Assembly (NCBI GenBank): GCA_963920525.1
Contig: OY986436.1
Location: forward strand, 91,661,868-91,725,867
Reading direction: 5' to 3'
DNA length: 64,000 bases
Origin: Dichetophora obliterata
Taxonomy: Eukaryota > Arthropoda > Insecta > Diptera > Sciomyzidae
How positions within the stretch are numbered: the stretch's first letter is position 1; each line of letters starts with the position of its first letter. The notes beneath the pieces are model-generated. The model did not search any database. It was not told where the DNA came from and worked only from the letters and a program-made list of their open reading frames with translations. Position numbers and translations under genes: made by a program. Below are positions 1-10,757 of this stretch, one piece after another.

Positions 1-884
1 ATAAAAAAAACGAAACATTTTGGTTTAACATCTGGCCAAAATGTAAAAGGGCTGTTTAACTTTGCTTAGAAGGTTCTTTGTATGGTCTTCTATCTTGAAG
101 TATTTTGTACATTTTTATATTTTCTTAAGAAATTTATTGTGAAGTCTAAAGCCACCAAAATTGCTTAACTAATGAATCGACGTTATATTTTATTGATTTT
201 TATTTTTAATGTAGGTGGTGTATCTATTACAAACGAATGGTCAAATCAGAAGCGCCGCAAACCGGGGATAAGCCTTTGCTCTTTGATCTTAAAAAAAAAA
301 CATTTGAATTGACCGTTTTTTAAGTGATGATCTTATTTGTAGCATTTTTAAGTATTAGTAGCACTAGTTTTATTATTTTAGTTAGGTACTTAAGTTTTGT
401 CAACATACTATCAATCACAAGCCTTCAGTGCAGTTGCCATAATATTGACTTCTAAAAGAATATTTTGAAATTTTGGATCTTTTCTCAAAAGAGTTAGCCG
501 AAATATTTAATTAATCAGGTTAGCATTTTCAATTTTTAAGAGATAAACTCTTTCATTTTCTATATATTTCTCTACATTAACAGGCATAACAACCTTATTA
601 TCACTTGAAAATATATTGCTCGAAGCTTACAAGGTAAAAGTGACTTCTGAAAGCATACTTGAAAAACAAGACATGGTATATATGCAGAACATTTATACCT
701 ATTTAAGCGGCCTAAACGCTTGACTTACGTCGTAAAAGAATTTACATAGGACATGGTCGCCAGTGTTGCCATATGGTCCAATATATCGTATTGGCTACAA
801 TTTTCAGTATTGAATTCGATGATCTGATATTTGGCCAAAATGTTACGATTGCAGAAAATATATATTAGATCTGATGTCCGATCT
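1..884. other. AT-rich stretch with no recognised gene
   Basis: I see only AT-rich sequence here, with short reading frames that resemble no known protein family and no clear terminal inverted repeats. It may be unique host intergenic DNA or very old repeat sequence. Confidence 0.5.
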
Positions 885-1625
885 TGTATATATTACTTAC
901 TAGCATATACCCGCTGCTTCGCCTGCGATAAAAATATTAAATACCATGTAAAAATTTTAAATCTTAAAATGAAAGTATTTAGTTGTATTAAAACAAATTC
1001 AAAATACAAAATATAAATTCGTTTTGTTTAATTATGAAAAAATGGTATATATATTAAGAAATTACTTTATTTAATTTGAATAACTTATTTAAACGGTAAT
1101 TTTTATGATGACATAAATTTACCTGCCTTTCTTTTCTTTTTTACTTTTGAAAAAGTCCTGCATAACAACGTTATAAAAAAACTTGGGTAAAAATTTTTAA
1201 AATTTGTAATCAAAAATGTAATTTTTTACATATATTCTGAAAATAAATATATTCTTCTTAAAGTGTTAACTTGATTAACATTATTTTAAATCACACAAGA
1301 ACATGCTGAAAGGTATCAGTGAATTCAACTTAACTACACAACATGGCTGTCGTGTTATATTGAGAGAAGCTCTCTCGACAAAGAGATAAAAGCTTTGTTT
1401 GCTGTTATATTGTGCTGCTGGTTGAATGAATGTAGGCATCAAATAAAATGCGTGATTTTGCAATAATTAAAGAATACATTTTTCGAAAACCTTGGTAAGC
1501 TAAAACAATCTATATTATCATTGGAATCGAATAAAAAAAGAATTATCAAAATCGGTTCAGCAGTTACCGAGCTGATTTTGGATCAAATTTCGTGAGTCTC
1601 CTTTTATATAATAGTATAGAAGTAT
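885..1625. repeat. Dispersed non-coding repeat of uncertain class
   Basis: The left side carries a stretch reading ACCCGCTGCTTCGCCTGCG. The right side carries AAATCGGTTCAGCAGTTACC followed by a region ending TATAATAGTATAG. This pairing of a 'GCTTCGCC' start with an 'AATCGGTTCAG' end recurs in many insect genomes as a small non-coding repeat, which is my reason for calling one unit. The AT-rich middle has no coding potential. Exact ends and transposon class cannot be settled from one copy. Confidence 0.4.
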
Positions 1626-1634
1626 AGATATGTA

Positions 1635-2610
1635 TATTAGGGCGTATCGAAAAATTTAGATTGTATTCCAAGAAGTCCCAAAATTTCATAGAGTGGTCAA
1701 GATCACCCAAAAAATTTTAGGAAAAAATAAGGATGTCTTCCTCTCCCGCAAGGACAAAGTTGTTTTTTAAGAAAAACAGTAAAAAACCACTATCTCAAAA
1801 TGTTTAGATTTTTGTAAGAAAAGTTACATATGTCCTAAAGTAAAAGTAAGTATAAGCTTTAACTAACAAATTTTGGCAAACACATTGCTACTTTTGGTTT
1901 TTACCCACAGTGTCCTGTGTGAAAGATAGCACCGAGACATAGGTTTTATATCTCGGGCACCAGAAGTGGCACCGAAAATAATTTCCTTAATATAGATTCT
2001 TCAAATATTTCTGTACAACACCCTGTCCAAAAATATCAATTTACAACACCAGGTTGAGACCACGATTTTTTTTTCTATTTCGATTTTTGAAAAAAAATTT
2101 TCATTCCTTAAGAATTTTGTTATTTCGTTTTTTTAAGAATTTTATTATTAAACACCTCAACTCAGCATTCATAAAAATTGTATACTAAAATTTTAAGTTT
2201 CTGTGTTTGCCATTCGATGGTCTCAATTGACTTAATAATTGTTGTTAAGAAGTGTTTTAGTGAAATAATAACCATAAAAGAGATATGAAAAAAAATGTTA
2301 CATTTCATGCTTGAATTAACTTTTTTTAAATATCAAAATAGAAAAAAAAATCGTTTCATTTTCCTACTGTTTTATTAATTCATTCACTCATTAATTTTAA
2401 AGACTTATGTAGTTTTCCTTACAAAAATTAACGCATTTTGAGATCGTGATTTATTACTGTTTTTATCAAAAAACAACTTTATCCTTGCGGGAAAGGAAGA
2501 GATCCTTATTTTTTTTTCAAAATTTTTTTTGGGAGATCTTGACTATGCAACTTTTGAGACCTCTTTGAATGTGAAATTCGAAAAAAATTGTTATTCAATA
2601 CGTCCTAATG
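1635..2610. mobile_element. Non-autonomous inverted-repeat element, copy 1 (976 bp)
   Basis: The ends are inverted repeats about 200 bp long. The left begins TATTAGGGCGTATCGAA; the reverse complement of the right begins CATTAGGACGTATTGAA. Both arms hold the same landmark, a run like CCCGCAAGGACAAAG (near 1747 and, inverted, near 2480). The 5' flank is TA and the 3' flank CA, compatible with a decayed TA duplication as in Tc1/mariner MITEs, although a 6-bp TGTATA/TGCATA flank is also possible. There is no coding sequence. A second copy lies at 43988-45922. Confidence 0.75.
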
Positions 2611-3890
2611 CATATATATAACATAAAAATTATATGTTTCTTTATATAATATTTTTTACCGACATCTTTTAATTTGGTACCTTTTGCTGGCCAAAAACAA
2701 CATTTTTCGTTACTCGATGCAAAATAAACGTTGTTGTCATTTTTAGACTTTCAGAAATCTGACGAGAATCCGAAGAGCATCCGCCAAAACACTACGAAGA
2801 GAAAAGAAGACCGCTTGTAAAAATTTGTCGGTGATGACATTGTAATGCAGAACTGTAAGCGGGGTGTGAAAAAATCTTGTTTGTACTCAAATTATTTTCT
2901 TTTCATTCCCGCTTGTAAAAATTGTCGATGATGACATTGTAATGCAGAACTGTAAGCGATAACGAAATATTGTTTGTGCTCACTTCTTGTTTGTGCTCAC
3001 ATTATTTTATTTTTATTGTTCAAACAACAGTTTGACTTTATTAGTCTGTGTAGCAATATCGTGTTTTCAAAAAGGATGTTTTGCAGTGAATTCTGTTTGT
3101 AAAAACTATTAATCTTTATGTTTAAACTGGAACAGAGGTTTATGCATAATTTAAAATATTATTAAACATTAACTTTGAAGTGCTAGATAAAAGATAATAC
3201 ATTTATGCATTACATTGTAAAAATTATTGTGCAAATTATTTGTGGCGTCATTTGCATTTGTTTGCTTCTTTTCGGTAAGTTCTCTTTCGTTTTCGTTGTC
3301 TATATGTCGCAAGGAGGATTTTCGTTAAATTTATTTGTGTTCTCTCCAATTCTGTGCGTCATATTTGTGTTTTCCTATCTTGTTCATACCTACTCCCTTC
3401 GTCGTGTATAAGGTAAATGTCATCAGTGTTTTAGAGGCCATGTACGAAAAAATGTAATTGAGAATTGTAAACAGACTTCGGAGGCCCCGCAGCTACATTG
3501 TATTTAAGAAGCATTTGCTTACGTCATGTGTCCATTTACCATTGGGTTGTTCAAACAACAGTTTGACTTTACTCGTCTGTGCAGAAACATCGTGTTTACT
3601 AGCAGTTAGTTTTGCATTGAAGTATTTTTCAAAATTATTAATCCTTATGTTTAAACTAGAACAAATAAAATAGCTAATAATATAGAAAATAGCGTTTTCT
3701 TTTATCTATCAAAATGTCACCTCCTTATATGGCAACATTACAAAAATATTGCCATACTCCATGCGAAAATGTTGCATTTTACATATGAAAACAGAACAAG
3801 AAAAATGCAACCCTGTCACATACATTGTAACAAAATCTTTTTTTATAAATTACAAACGATACATAAAAATCTGCTGGGCAATGCTCCTTG

Positions 3891-4105
3891 TTATAGAGTT
3901 TTCTTTTTTCGTGATAATGTTGCATTCCGCCTTTACGATTCCACAAGAGTAGAAAATGTCGCACTTTTACCGGATCAGAGTGCAACATTTTGAGAAAAGA
4001 ACACGCAACCCTATGAATATGCTGAGAAAAGAACACGATAACTTGACAGTCCCGGCTCAGGGCAGAATAAATGCAACATTATCGCGAGAAAAGAAAACTC
4101 CATAA
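3891..4105. mobile_element. Small TIR element inside the foldback complex (215 bp)
   Basis: The ends are inverted repeats of about 36 bp with four mismatches, starting TTATAGAGTTTTCTTTT on the left and TTATGGAGTTTTCTTTT on the reversed right, each running into AATGTTGCATT. It sits in the middle copy of the family A segment, and the interruption may really begin upstream near 3691. No target duplication is convincing. Confidence 0.45.
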
Positions 4106-4706
4106 GTGTTATTCAACTTAAATTCTGAAATGCTCGATAAAAGGCAATAAATTCGTTCATCAAATTGTAAAAATTATTTTGAAGAAAGTATTGAAAAATT
4201 TGTGGCGTCATTTACCTTTGTTTCCTAGTGGTAAATGGACACATGACGTAACCAATTATTTCTTAAATACAATGTAGCTGCGGGGCCTCCGAAGTCTGTT
4301 TACAATTCTGATACAAAAGTCTATTAACGAAACACTGGTGACATCTTCCTTACACAGTAAACGACAATGTGAGTTGCTATGCACAAGATAAGCTAGAACA
4401 AAAAAATGACTCACAAAATTGGAGAGAACACAAATAAATTGAACGAAAATCCTCTCTACGCTTAAAACACAACGAAAACAAAAGTGAACACACCGAAATG
4501 AAACAAACTAAAGTAAACGATGCCACAAATTATTTTGACATAATTTTTACAAATTCATGAACAAAATTTATTAACTTTTATAGAGCATTTCAGAATTAAT
4601 GTTTAACAACACGAAGTTATTTTATACATACATAAAACGTTGTTCTGGTTTAAACTTCAAGGTTAATAATTTTAACAAACATATTTCAATGCAAAACTTC
4701 CCGTTA

Positions 4707-5011
4707 GTCCCATTTTAGAATTGACGATATGCTGCCGATGTCGCTCACCGATTTTTTCATATTTTCTTTTGTTACGAATACGATATAAAGCAAACATGAA
4801 ATTCGGCCAAGCAATTTTTTTTCGCTATTTCACGCTTTGTTGATGGGAGTGAAAGAGTAAGTGCGGCAAATAGGCGGAAAATAGCTGGTACAGCCTATTT
4901 TTTTGAAGATTTTTATTTATCCCTTCTCCTCAGCTACCGTACTCATGAATAGCGAAAATGAGAATGTTGGTGAGAGAAATCAGTGACATATCGCTTTGTC
5001 TAAAATGGGAC
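4707..5011. mobile_element. Harbinger-type MITE (305 bp) with TTA duplication
   Basis: The terminal inverted repeats start GTCCCATTTTAG and stay similar for about 43 bp. The element is flanked on both sides by TTA (4704-4706 and 5012-5014). The uninterrupted site is visible in a related repeat at 35085-35105, where ACTTCCTGTTAGAGAACAC has a single TTA. A 3-bp TTA/TAA duplication is the signature of PIF/Harbinger insertion, so this is probably a non-autonomous Harbinger relative. There is no coding sequence. Confidence 0.8.
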
Positions 5012-5105
5012 TTAGAAAACACGATGTTGCTACACAAACGAATAAAATCAAATCAAACCTATATTGTGCATAAATTTATTTAGAATTTCAGAATTAATGT
5101 TTAAA

Positions 5106-5960
5106 ACTACCTGTGTCCACTGTATTTTTGCATATCTACGTTATGTGTTCACTGTGACGATTTCTTCCAAGCTATTTTTTTTACCCTCTTTGGAGACGTC
5201 TTTTAACCTTAAATTTTTTTTGGGGGTTTAGTTTTAGGTTTAAATGAAAGAATAAAGAATGTTTTGTTCAAAACAATTTGTATAATTTTGCGCAATTAAT
5301 TTTGGAACAGTCAAAAACGAGCATTTTTTACTTGATATATATGTAGGTCTTTCAAAAAACCTGCTCCAATTTGGAACTGTTCCAAAAACCATAATTATTT
5401 CGCCACCTGAAAAACTACTTTTTTTTGGGTAAAAAATTTTAAAAAGTTCAACAATTTATAGATAAAACATTGCCTTAATAGTATCTAATGACCCTAAGAG
5501 GTTTTACGGATCATATGCTAGCTATTTATGAAAAACTAAAAAGATTTTGTTAAAAAATATTAAAACAGTCTGTAACAATAAAATTACTAATAAATATTAC
5601 TGAAAATTCTTTTATCAACTGAAACACATTATTTTTTTATTTACAAATTTTTTTATGAAAATAAAATAAAAAATATGAAAAAAATACTTAATTTTCAACA
5701 AAAAGATGCTAATTTTTTAATATCCTAAAATCGCAAAAAAGTTACGTATCATGTCCACTATGACGATTTCGTCTACTTGCCAACTTTGTCAGTACACTGT
5801 GGACGAACGGCTTGATAGAAACTGATGCGGCTTGACAGCTTTTCATTACAAGGCTTAAAGATTTTTTTAGGTGGTGTTGCCAAATCGCGTTTAAAGTGCA
5901 TGTCTGAGATACAGGAACACCGCAAAAATTTGGAGGACGATATCGTCATAGTGGACACAC
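5106..5960. repeat. Possible TIR element with GTCCACTATGACGAT ends
   Basis: TGTTCACTGTGACGATTTC at about 5143 is matched in reverse complement by TGTCCACTATGACGATATC at about 5935-5956. A third, direct copy lies near 5750. Between them is AT-rich non-coding sequence. The motif arrangement suggests a decayed inverted-repeat element, but I cannot fix its ends or a target duplication. Confidence 0.35.
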
Positions 5961-5983
5961 GGAGGGTCCTTAATACTTAAATT

Positions 5984-6743
5984 ATCTATATCTATATCTT
6001 TATATATACCTATATCTTTATCTTTATCTATTTCTATATCTATATCTATATCTATATCTATATCTATATCTATATCTATATCTATATCTATATCTATATC
6101 TATATCTATATCTATATCTATATCTATATCTATATCTATATCTATATCTATATCTATATCTATATCTATATCTATATCTATATCTATATCTATATCTATA
6201 TCTATATCTATATCTATATCTATATCTATATCTATATCTATATCTATATCTATATCTATATCTATATCTATATCTATATCTATATCTATATCTATATCTA
6301 TATCTATATCTATATCTATATCTATATCTATATCTATATCTATATCTATATCTATATCTATATCTATATCTATATCTATATCTATATCTATATCTATATC
6401 TATATCTATATCTATATCTATATCTATATCTATATCTATATCTATATCTATATCTATATCTATATCTATATCTATATCTATATCTATATCTATATCTATA
6501 TCTATATCTATATCTATATCTATATCTATATCTATATCTATATCTATATCTATATCTATATCTATATCTATATCTATATCTATATCTATATCTATATCTA
6601 TATCTATATCTATATCTATATCTATATCTATATCTATATCTATATCTATATCTATATCTATATCTATATCTATATCTATATCTATATCTATATCTATATC
6701 TATTTCTATATCTATATCTATATCTTTATCTATATCTATATCA
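5984..6743. repeat. TATATC hexanucleotide microsatellite (~750 bp)
   Basis: The hexamer TATATC repeats almost without interruption for about 125 units, with a few substitutions such as TTTATC at each edge. It abuts the plus-strand non-LTR fragment that begins near 6745. A short TATATCTATATC tract also ends another non-LTR element near 13005-13035, so retroelement tails may have seeded this array. Confidence 0.97.
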
Positions 6744-6744
6744 A

Positions 6745-7980
6745 GTTGATCTCGTCTTTTAGCCGGTGACAGTCGTTTGTCTTGTGTTGTTTTTTTATTT
6801 TAATTTGTGTATATCAGTTGTTATTAATCTCCGTGTGTGCTGTATTTTTATTAATTTTGTGATTGAAAACTATTTTTCCTGTTAATAAGGTGACGCTAAT
6901 GTTTTCATGGTGTATTAAACTTTTTTAATGTTTTTAGTACTTTGCTGGAAAAGTTACTGCGTTGCCGATGATCTAGCCATTGGGTATGCATCAGTTAACC
7001 CCCTTAAATTAATTGCAGATATAAATCATGACGTTTATTTACTGAGAGTTTGGTTTGCAGAACATAAGTTACTTGTTAGCAGGAAGACTAAACTAATGTA
7101 TTTAAGCTTATGTACTATAGTATCGCCGGAAATTGATATCATTTTTCATGGATATGATTGTTGTCGATTTAGATTAACATCGGATACGAGTCATGACCTA
7201 GATTCAACCTATAACAGTAGAATTCCTTGCAGTAATAATTGCTTTGTTGTCGAAAGAGTTCCTTGCTATAAATATTTAGGAGTAATGGTTGATGAACATC
7301 TTAACTGGACCGCACACATTTCATTGTTGAAAAAATATATTTTTTCTTCATTACGATGCTTTTATAAACTAAGACATTTTTGTTTTGAAAGTACATTAAC
7401 TAAAATATACTACGGGATTTTCTAGATTACAATATGGTGTGAGTTGCTGGGGAGGTGCTTATCTGAATAATATACTTCCCCTGTTAAAATTACAAAAGTC
7501 TGCCGTTAGAATAATCTGTAAAGTAAATCGCTTGACTGCATCTATTAATCTATTTAGGCGTCTAAAGATCTTACCGTTAAGGCATCTTTATTTTTTTCAA
7601 AATTCTAAAAATATTTTTTAAAATAAGTGGGTATATGCAGAATCCCATATATGGTAATTACAACTTAAGAACGAACCATAATTCTACCGTGACTGTTCCA
7701 GTTTTTCGCACAACCCACTATCGTAATTTTTTTTCGATTTTATTTTATAGACTTTACTATAGACTCCCTGCAATTATACGCCTTGAAAGAAATTTGAGTA
7801 CTTTCTTAAGAAAAATAAAATTGTGGATCTTTGAGTTAAATCACTCGGAAGTTGAATTTTTGTTGCGCTCCATTAGCTAACTTTTGTTTGTTCTTTACTT
7901 TTTAGACAGAAATAATTTTTTTTTCTCTTCTAATAATAATTGTTAATTTTTATAATTGCTTTTTACTTATATTGTTTGAT
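6745..7980 (+). pseudogene. 3' fragment of a Jockey-group non-LTR retrotransposon
   Basis: Three consecutive frames (6928-7425, 7439-7621, 7635-7880) together show the C-terminal part of a non-LTR reverse transcriptase. The first holds VADDLAIGYAS, a changed form of the catalytic (F/Y)ADD box, and YKYLGVMVDEHLNWTAHI, the usual thumb-side motif. The third holds the weak C-terminal motif ending in RLPAI. The endonuclease and the fingers of the polymerase are missing and frameshifts separate the frames, so this is dead. The 180 bases before the first frame could be a 5' UTR joined to the 3' half by an internal deletion, which is only a guess. Confidence 0.75.
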
Positions 7981-8109
7981 TTAATTCATCCCACAAAACA
8001 CTTTTTATGTTTAAATGACCCAAAAAAACTAAATAGGCTTTCCCTTTCTATCAAAATGCGTTCAAAGACACGAGACATTTTTTTGTCAACTCAGAATTTT
8101 TCTGAAGAT

Positions 8110-8684
8110 GTTAACGCGAAACTTGGTTTAACGGAGGAATTACTGACTTAGAACTGTTTGACAATAGTTTTCAAGTGTATAGGAAGGACAGACACGCTGA
8201 CAATAATTCTGCAGTTGCTGGTGGTGTCCTATTAGCTGTGAGGAACTCCTGTGTTAGTTCCTTTATTGATATTCCCTGCTCTGTTAATATCGAACTTATA
8301 TGCGTTAAGGTTGTACATTGCAATTCTAATGTATATGTTATTAATGCAAACGTTCCTCCCAAGAGCAGTGTAGAGGTCTATGCAAGCCTTGCGGATTGCA
8401 TAGAATTTATATTAAATTTACTTGACGTTAATGACGACATTTTATTGTTGGGCAATTTTAATTTGCCTGACTTAAAATGGCATTCTTCTGACGATGAAAC
8501 ACATTTTTGTGCATCTAAATCGAAGACACGCCAAGAACATATATTTGTTGACAGTATATGTTCTGACTTACAACAAGTTATTTGTATTTATAATAGTCTG
8601 GAAAGACTGCTTGACCTAGTCTTAACTACAGACAGTAACAATGTCATTATTTCAGAAGGCATTTCCTGCTTTGACAACTATTGA
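8110..8684 (+). pseudogene. Endonuclease domain of the non-LTR element at 8-10.7 kb
   Basis: This part of ORF2 would nick the target DNA. The frame at 8175-8684 shows VYRKDRHADNN, then GGVLLAVRNS and DILLLGNFNLPDLKW. The last is the conserved GDFN box with G-N in place of G-D, which probably removes a catalytic residue. The N-terminal part continues upstream in another frame, and the C-terminal part is cut by a frameshift near 8684. It is a remnant without a usable start. Confidence 0.75.
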
Positions 8685-8803
8685 CAATTACCATCCACGT
8701 TTGAGTATTTGGTATAAATCCGATAGGGAGAATATGGTAAATTCAAGCTCTGTTGACACAGTTTATGAATTCAATTTCAAAAAAGCTGACTTTTTGAGGT
8801 TGA

Positions 8804-10390
8804 ATCATCTACTTTATAGTAACTAGTGTCAACTGTTGTCGCATCTTTCAGAGATCTATCAACTCGTACTCAGCTTTTAATTTTCAATGCGTTGAATATA
8901 CAGAAGTACTGCGAAGTTGCTTAGAGATTAAATCTAATGCCGTCGGTTTCGATGAAATACATCCCAGGTTTTTTAAGTTACTTCTTCCTGCTCTAACCCC
9001 TTTCATTATTAACATTTTCAATACCATCATAACGAAATCAGAATTCCCTGCTATTTGGAAAAAAGCTAAAATTATTCCCATCCCTAAAACTGGTAATGAA
9101 TTCCGCCCCATAGCAATTTTACCATATCTATCAAAAGTTTTTGAAACGCTGATGTACTACCAAATAAACAAATTTCTTTTGGACAATAAACTGCTAACTG
9201 ACAGACAGTCAGGATTCCGACCTAAGCGTAGTTGCGTGACTGCTCTACTTGACGTCAGCGATGAAATTCGAAATAACCTCGATCGCAATGAAATCAGTTT
9301 CTTGGTTTTGCTAGATCATTCGAAAGCTTTCGACACGGTTGATCACCAAATTTTATGTTCGAAATTATTAAATGTGTTTAATTTTTCCGCCACTGCAACT
9401 CGACTAATGACCTCTTATCTCACAAACAGATCACAAGCCGTTAATATAGGCAGCGTTACTTCCAATTTCTTACCTGTAAACCGTGGCGTTCCTCAAGGCT
9501 CTGTAATGGGCCCTCTTTTATTTTCGGTTTATATAAACGACTTACCAACTGTGCTGCAAAATTGTGGTATACAAATGTACGCTGATGATGTACAACTGTA
9601 TACTAGCTGTCGCAAATGTGATATTACCACGTGTGTTGATAGTCTGAATGCTAATTTGTGTAAAATTTACGATTGGGCTTCCGCTAATGGCTTAAGCATA
9701 AACCCAAATAAGTCAAAATGTTTAATTATAACGAGAAAACATAACTCTTCTTTGCCCTTTCCGGACGTTACGATAAATGGGTCATGTATTGAAGTTGTAA
9801 AAACGGCAAAAAATTTGGGTATTACCTTCAGCAGCACTTTAGATTGGACGAATCATGTCAACATCACTGTAGGAAAAGTTTATGGTATGCTCCGTAGCCT
9901 ATGGGCCACACAGTTTTTCACCCCCTTTCACATAAGAATGTTATTAGCTAAAACGTATCTTGTCCCCACCTTATTGTACGGATCCGAAATTTTTGCATAC
10001 TGTGATGCTGCTAGTAAGCGCAAGTTGAACGTTTCCTATAACAACATCGCTCGTTATGTCTTCGGACTTAAACGAACCGACCGTATATCCCAGTATGCAA
10101 AAAAAATATTCAATTTGACTTTTGACAGTGTTTTGAACTTGAGGGCGTTAGTTTTTCTGCACAAAATTATTTTTACCAAAGAGCCAGTTTACCTATATAA
10201 TAAACTAAAATTTTTAAGATCTCAGCGCGGAAACAACCTAGTCCAACCAAAACATGCCTGCTTAGCGTCCGAACGTCAGTTCTTTGTTAATTCCATACGT
10301 CTTTGGAACTCACTTCCACCGTATCTACAGCGTATTTGCAATACAGCCATATTTAAATCTAAATTATCAGATTATTTGTCTTCCTTCTAA
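8804..10390 (+). pseudogene. Reverse transcriptase domain of the non-LTR element
   Basis: One frame is open from just after a TGA at 8801 to a TAA at 10388-10390 (about 528 codons). Early motifs include SNAVGFDEIHPRFFKLL, FPAIWKKAKIIPIPK and FRPIAILPYLSKVFE. The polymerase core follows: LLDHSKAFDTVDH, GVPQGSVMGPLLF and the catalytic MYADDVQLY, then a C-terminal RLWNSLPPYLQ. The first ATG, at 9152, lies inside the domain, so the natural start is in the disrupted endonuclease region. The catalytic aspartates are intact, but the ORF is cut from its endonuclease and cannot act as a whole. Confidence 0.85.
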
Positions 10391-10757
10391 CCAAAACTTT
10401 TATCTATTTTTACTTGATTCGCTATTCTATTATTTTTCTTCATTTATCTCTTTTCATTCGATTTCTTACCTAATTCATTTCTTTGTAATGATATTTTTCT
10501 CTCTTAATTTAAAGTTATTTTTATTTTTTTTTTTTTAATTTTCAGTTTTAAATTCTTATAATCGTTTTTTAAAAAACTGTTTTTGATCTCAATGTATTAA
10601 ATTAATTAATTTCTGTTCAAGTTATGTTTAAGTGTTTAATATTAAAAATTTGTTGATTTATATCCACACATGTTATCGGTGCTTAACTATAAGTTTATTT
10701 CTTACAAGCGCTTATAAATAAATAAATAAATTAAATTAAATTAAATTAAATTAAATA

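Larger units (their letters stand above)
2815..5060. repeat. Foldback-type repeat complex (family A, copy 1)
   Basis: One segment of several hundred bases occurs three times: forward at about 3018-3540, forward again at about 3548-4228 (interrupted), and inverted at about 4230-5060. Landmarks are CAACAGTTTGACTT, TAGCAATATCGTG, ATGTTTAAACTGGAACA and a GGAGGCCCCGCAGCTACA block at 3480, which returns inverted near 4285. A smaller direct duplication around ATGCAGAACTGTAAGCG lies at about 2811-2860 and 2910-2960. The same family recurs at 13197-13750 with 24830-25075, and inverted at about 34930-35400. I see no transposase; foldback structure is visible, superfamily is not. Confidence 0.7.

Noticed and set aside
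3205..3411. 68-codon hydrophobic frame
   Set aside because: It lies in a foldback arm repeated elsewhere with frame-breaking differences.
5984..6743. Regular array that could suggest CRISPR
   Set aside because: Pure hexamer repeats without spacers; a microsatellite.
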